Program-made: the position numbers and the translations under genes
The notes under the pieces: model-generated
What the model saw: only the letters and a program-made list of their open reading frames with translations
Told to the model about the DNA's origin: nothing
The model's database searches: none
Part shown: positions 60,958 to 64,000 of the stretch, piece by piece
Position numbering within the stretch: the first letter of the stretch is position 1
Layout: each line of letters begins with the position of its first letter
Assembly: GCA_008933995.1 (NCBI GenBank)
Contig: WARS01000015.1
Location: 10,236,861 to 10,300,860 of the forward strand
Length of the DNA: 64,000 nucleotides
Direction: 5' to 3'
Origin: Datnioides undecimradiatus
Lineage: Eukaryota > Chordata > Actinopteri > Lobotiformes > Datnioididae

Positions 60958-61317
60958 CTCTGGCTGCAGGGCTGAATGATCACGGTCTGATTTGGAGCTG
61001 TTATAGACGAAATTCTCCCGGTTTGTGTCTCTCCGTGCCGCGGCCCCATAGTTTTGGCCCAATCAAATGCACTTACATGGTCTCCAGGGAGTGACAGCGT
61101 CCTCGGAGATTAAACTGGTGCAGACTAACGGTTTTTCTGGTCTGAAGTGTAAAGTGGTACCGCGCGTAACGGCGCCATTACAGCAGGTGCTCTCTGCGTC
61201 AGACCTGCCCTCCCTCCGCCTGCGGCCAATTTCTCGCTGCGCCCTGCCAGAGGCGCATGAAGGCTCGGTCCAACCATGTCTATTAAAATCACACCTCGCA
61301 TTTCCTTCAGTCTTCAT
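60958..61317 (-). other. mcidas: 5' region of mcidas with unresolved first exon(s)
   Basis: A 13-codon segment 60958-60997 ends at a good donor in the phase needed by exon 60712-60784. Upstream, a frame from ATG 61317 stays open to the donor ACCAT|GTAAGT at 61077, but its phase does not join the 60958-60997 segment in the correct frame. The region is CpG-rich and promoter-like. The true start codon could not be settled. Confidence 0.35.
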
Positions 61318-62353
61318 TTTGCCTAACAGTTAGCGCAGTTTGTGCTAATTTTCCATAAATAGCAACAAATATTTGTTTCATGTCATTCAGTGCACATCAA
61401 TATCTAAAGTATCTGCCAAAATTAGGTCAAGGCCTGTTTAAAGCGAAGTGGAAAAGGAAAGGGGCAATTAAAGCAGACAGCTCAGTAAACACTCGTGACA
61501 AACGTCTCTTTTAGTAAACAAACAAGAGTAAGCCTTGTTGGCCCTTAACGCTGAATGCACCTGTGTGGTCGACACTGTCAGCAGGTCGAGATGCCACGCG
61601 TAATGGATTATTAGAGAAAGCACCTCAAATGACCAGGCCGTGTCGTTCCAGTCCCTTTTCAAATACTGACACTAAAAAGATGTGGATGAACTGACTCGAG
61701 GCAAACAGTTTAAATCGCACGTAAGAAGTAAATCACTGAGTATTTATATGAATATATATATATAAGTATTTTTTATATTATTATAGCTCACATTTAGATT
61801 TATGTCAGTCTGATAGGTTGGCTACCTGTCAGTAGTCTAACAGAACAGTTATTTAGTTTATAGTTTTATTATTGCATCTTAGAGACTCAAATTAGTGAGA
61901 CTAAAACCAATGTTATATCTGAAATAAGATAAAGTTGTCAACAGAGAAAATATTTACTGTTGCATGTGTATTTTGTTAAATTTCCAGATTTCTGATTTCA
62001 GATAGATTTCATATCATCCAGCCTCCACAACATCTGAACAGATGTGTGTGGTTTTTCATCAAACATCAGCTGAGAATTATGGTTTCACATTTTATTTTCC
62101 ATATAGAGACCCAACACAAATCCATTTTGCTCATTCTTTATTTCACAATAAAAAAGCAATTAATTACAGTACATTTTTCCAGGTCCTTCATTTGCAGTAA
62201 CAGAAGTCATAAACCTTCAGCATGTCAGTGTATATTCTGTAAATCATGACTGTGATTTAAAATTAATTAAAATAAACATAATATATTAATGTATTCATTG
62301 AATAACAACAACTTAGTATCAATAAATAAAGAACCACGCTACACTGTGAAACA
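61318..62353. other. Intergenic region between ccno and mcidas
   Basis: No gene seen. It is about 1 kb, AT-rich, and must include mcidas upstream control DNA. Confidence 0.5.
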
Positions 62354-62359
62354 TTTATT
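62354..62359 (-). terminator. Candidate poly(A) signal for ccno
   Basis: The minus strand reads AATAAA about 110 nt after the ccno stop. Confidence 0.45.
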
Positions 62360-62469
62360 AGCAGCAATCAAATGATTGCCTCTGAGGTATACATGAGGTC
62401 TGCATTTCTGAACATTGACAAAATCCCCAGAATATAATGTCCCAAAAGTGAAGCACTGCACACTTGTAG

Positions 62470-64000
62470 TCACATGGTTGACATCACTTTCAGTGTCTCC
62501 TGGTTTAACGACACCAACAGCTTGAGGTTGTCTGTGCATTCCTGGGCAAGACTGAAGCTGTAGCTCCCATGGCTGACAGACAGGAAGTGGCCCTTGAGAG
62601 ATGCCATAGACTCGCCCTTACAGGGCTCAGGGCTTTCAGACAATTGAGTTGAAGCTTGTTGGGTACATAGTTCATCCACCAAACTGCCCCACTGGTTTTC
62701 CTGTGACTGCATGGTTGCATGCTCAACAAGCCCCTGTTCAGTTTTCAGTAAATCACTGGCTAGCCTCAGTGCGCAGCTCGCAGTCAGAGATGGCGGGTAT
62801 TTGTTAAAAGCATAATCTGCTAGACTCAACTCACACACCTTTCGTGCGAGGTTGCTGCACTCCCTCTGCAGTTCTGTGTTTGGGTTTGCTCTTGCAGGGC
62901 TGTCACCGCCTGTGTTCTCAGACAAAAGACTGTCGGCCTCAATGCAGTTGGTGTAGTAGTCCAGGAAGAAGGCCAGGGTGGGTGCAGCAAGGCGGAAGTT
63001 GAGACGGAGGAGGATGAGGCACTCCAGGTTGCAGAGTTGCTCCTTGGTGAAGGCATCACAGCAGAATGACAAGAGATGGCTTATCCGCGGGGAGCACACC
63101 TCCACCTGGGTGAACACAGAGAAAGAGAGTGAGTCATGTTGTACAAGATATAAAAGCTATGGGTTCCTTAATCATTTGTCACATTCAAATGTATACCTGT
63201 TTACTAGCTAGGAGGAGTGCAGTGACACCTAGGAGCTGGAAGCAGTCAGCAGCCACTGGTGTGGATGCCAGAAACCTATCCATGATGTTCACGGCCAGGC
63301 AGCAGCACTCAAAGGAGAGATGGAAATGTTTGTGTACAGGGATGAGCCAGCTGACAAGTGTACACCGTGCCTCGGCAGTAAGCTGCAAGTAAAGCACAGA
63401 ATACATTAGTCTGAGCAATTCATGAAATTAAATAGAGGAAAATCTGGATATTATTGACAGTGTTGGTTTTCTTTAAGTGTGTCAAAATATAAAACATTTT
63501 CTGTGGCCTGCTCTTGCATCTATACAGCAGATTTTCACAAATATTGTCAAGTGACATTTCGGGGTGACCATTGATTGTTATGAATGACAACATAGAGAGA
63601 CTTTGCTAACTATATCTCTGTTGAAATAAGTGTGGTCATAATACATTATTAAACAATGCCATGTATTGGATCATTTATTCTGAAGTATTGAACTTGCCTA
63701 AAACACCATAAGGCAACAGCTACCGATCAAGTCAAAGGTAGAAATGAACCTTTTTGAACATTTTTGGATTGAGGTTGTTTAAAGATGCAGCTGTGTATAG
63801 CTGGCATTTTTTCATGTTTCCATATTCTGTGGTTTCCATTCAGTAACTAAATACAGGACAATGTGCTTGGCCTAAAACTGTAAGAAGTGTGTTGTAGCCT
63901 ACTTGTGGTTGGCGTGCCAGGCTTTTGCAGGAATGAAACTGCGCCTCTTTCTCCCTCTGGATCTTGTAACCGATGTCACCGTATTGGAGGTACCAAGTTG
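62470..64000 (-). CDS. ccno: Cyclin O, 3' part (continues beyond the window)
   Basis: Exons in transcription order: 63903-64000 (partial), 63197-63382 and 62470-63105; stop TGA 62470-62472. The partial first exon ends KSLARQPQ. The second encodes the cyclin-box core [20 protein letters not shown] to [20 protein letters not shown]. The last continues [33 protein letters not shown] and the C-terminal fold with [16 protein letters not shown]. These match cyclin O, required for deuterosome-mediated centriole amplification in multiciliated cells. The 5' end lies beyond base 64000. It is the next gene upstream of mcidas in the same orientation, as in other vertebrates, and is a known multicilin target. 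Confidence 0.95.

Overview
The window reads as vertebrate nuclear DNA, most likely from a teleost and probably a percomorph. Genes are split into small GT-AG exons with short introns, CA/TG microsatellites are abundant, and several interspersed repeats typical of spiny-rayed fish are present. Proteins were reconstructed by hand-joining exons; splice phase is consistent for every gene called at high confidence.

Left block (1 to about 27.6 kb, all + strand): the 3' end of mthfd2l, then three ErbB-ligand genes in tandem: epgn, ereg and areg. Each encodes a signal peptide, one six-cysteine EGF domain split by a phase-2 intron, a transmembrane segment and a short tail. This order matches the human 4q13.3 cluster MTHFD2L-EPGN-EREG-AREG. 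epgn and areg have TATA boxes, and the 3' UTRs carry AU-rich elements.

Middle block (27.6 to 44 kb): about 5 kb of repeat-rich intergenic DNA, then two minus-strand immune-type genes. One is a granzyme A/K-like protease with an intact triad, trypsin-type S1 aspartate and a Ser-Glu prodipeptide. The other is a type I membrane protein with a C-type lectin-like domain, a fibronectin III domain and an acidic tail; I cannot match it to a named orthologue.

Right block (44 to 64 kb): cdc20b (minus), gpx8 (plus, nested in a cdc20b intron), mcidas (minus) and the 3' part of ccno (minus). This is the human 5q11.2 multiciliated-cell neighbourhood (GZMK-GZMA-CDC20B-GPX8-MCIDAS-CCNO). Between cdc20b coding exons at 53.9 and 50.2 kb I found three minus-strand hairpins carrying the miR-34/449 seed GGCAGUG, in the order 449c-like, 449b-like, 449a-like, which is the arrangement of the human miR-449 cluster. 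mcidas, ccno, miR-449 and cdc20b are known to act together in multiciliated-cell differentiation.

Most notable points: the previously unannotated mir-449 triplet, the CTLD-FN3 receptor, a degenerate C-box in cdc20b, a perfect 25-bp inverted repeat in an ereg intron, an alternative open tail exon of areg, and the fusion in one locus of two gene blocks that lie on different human chromosomes.
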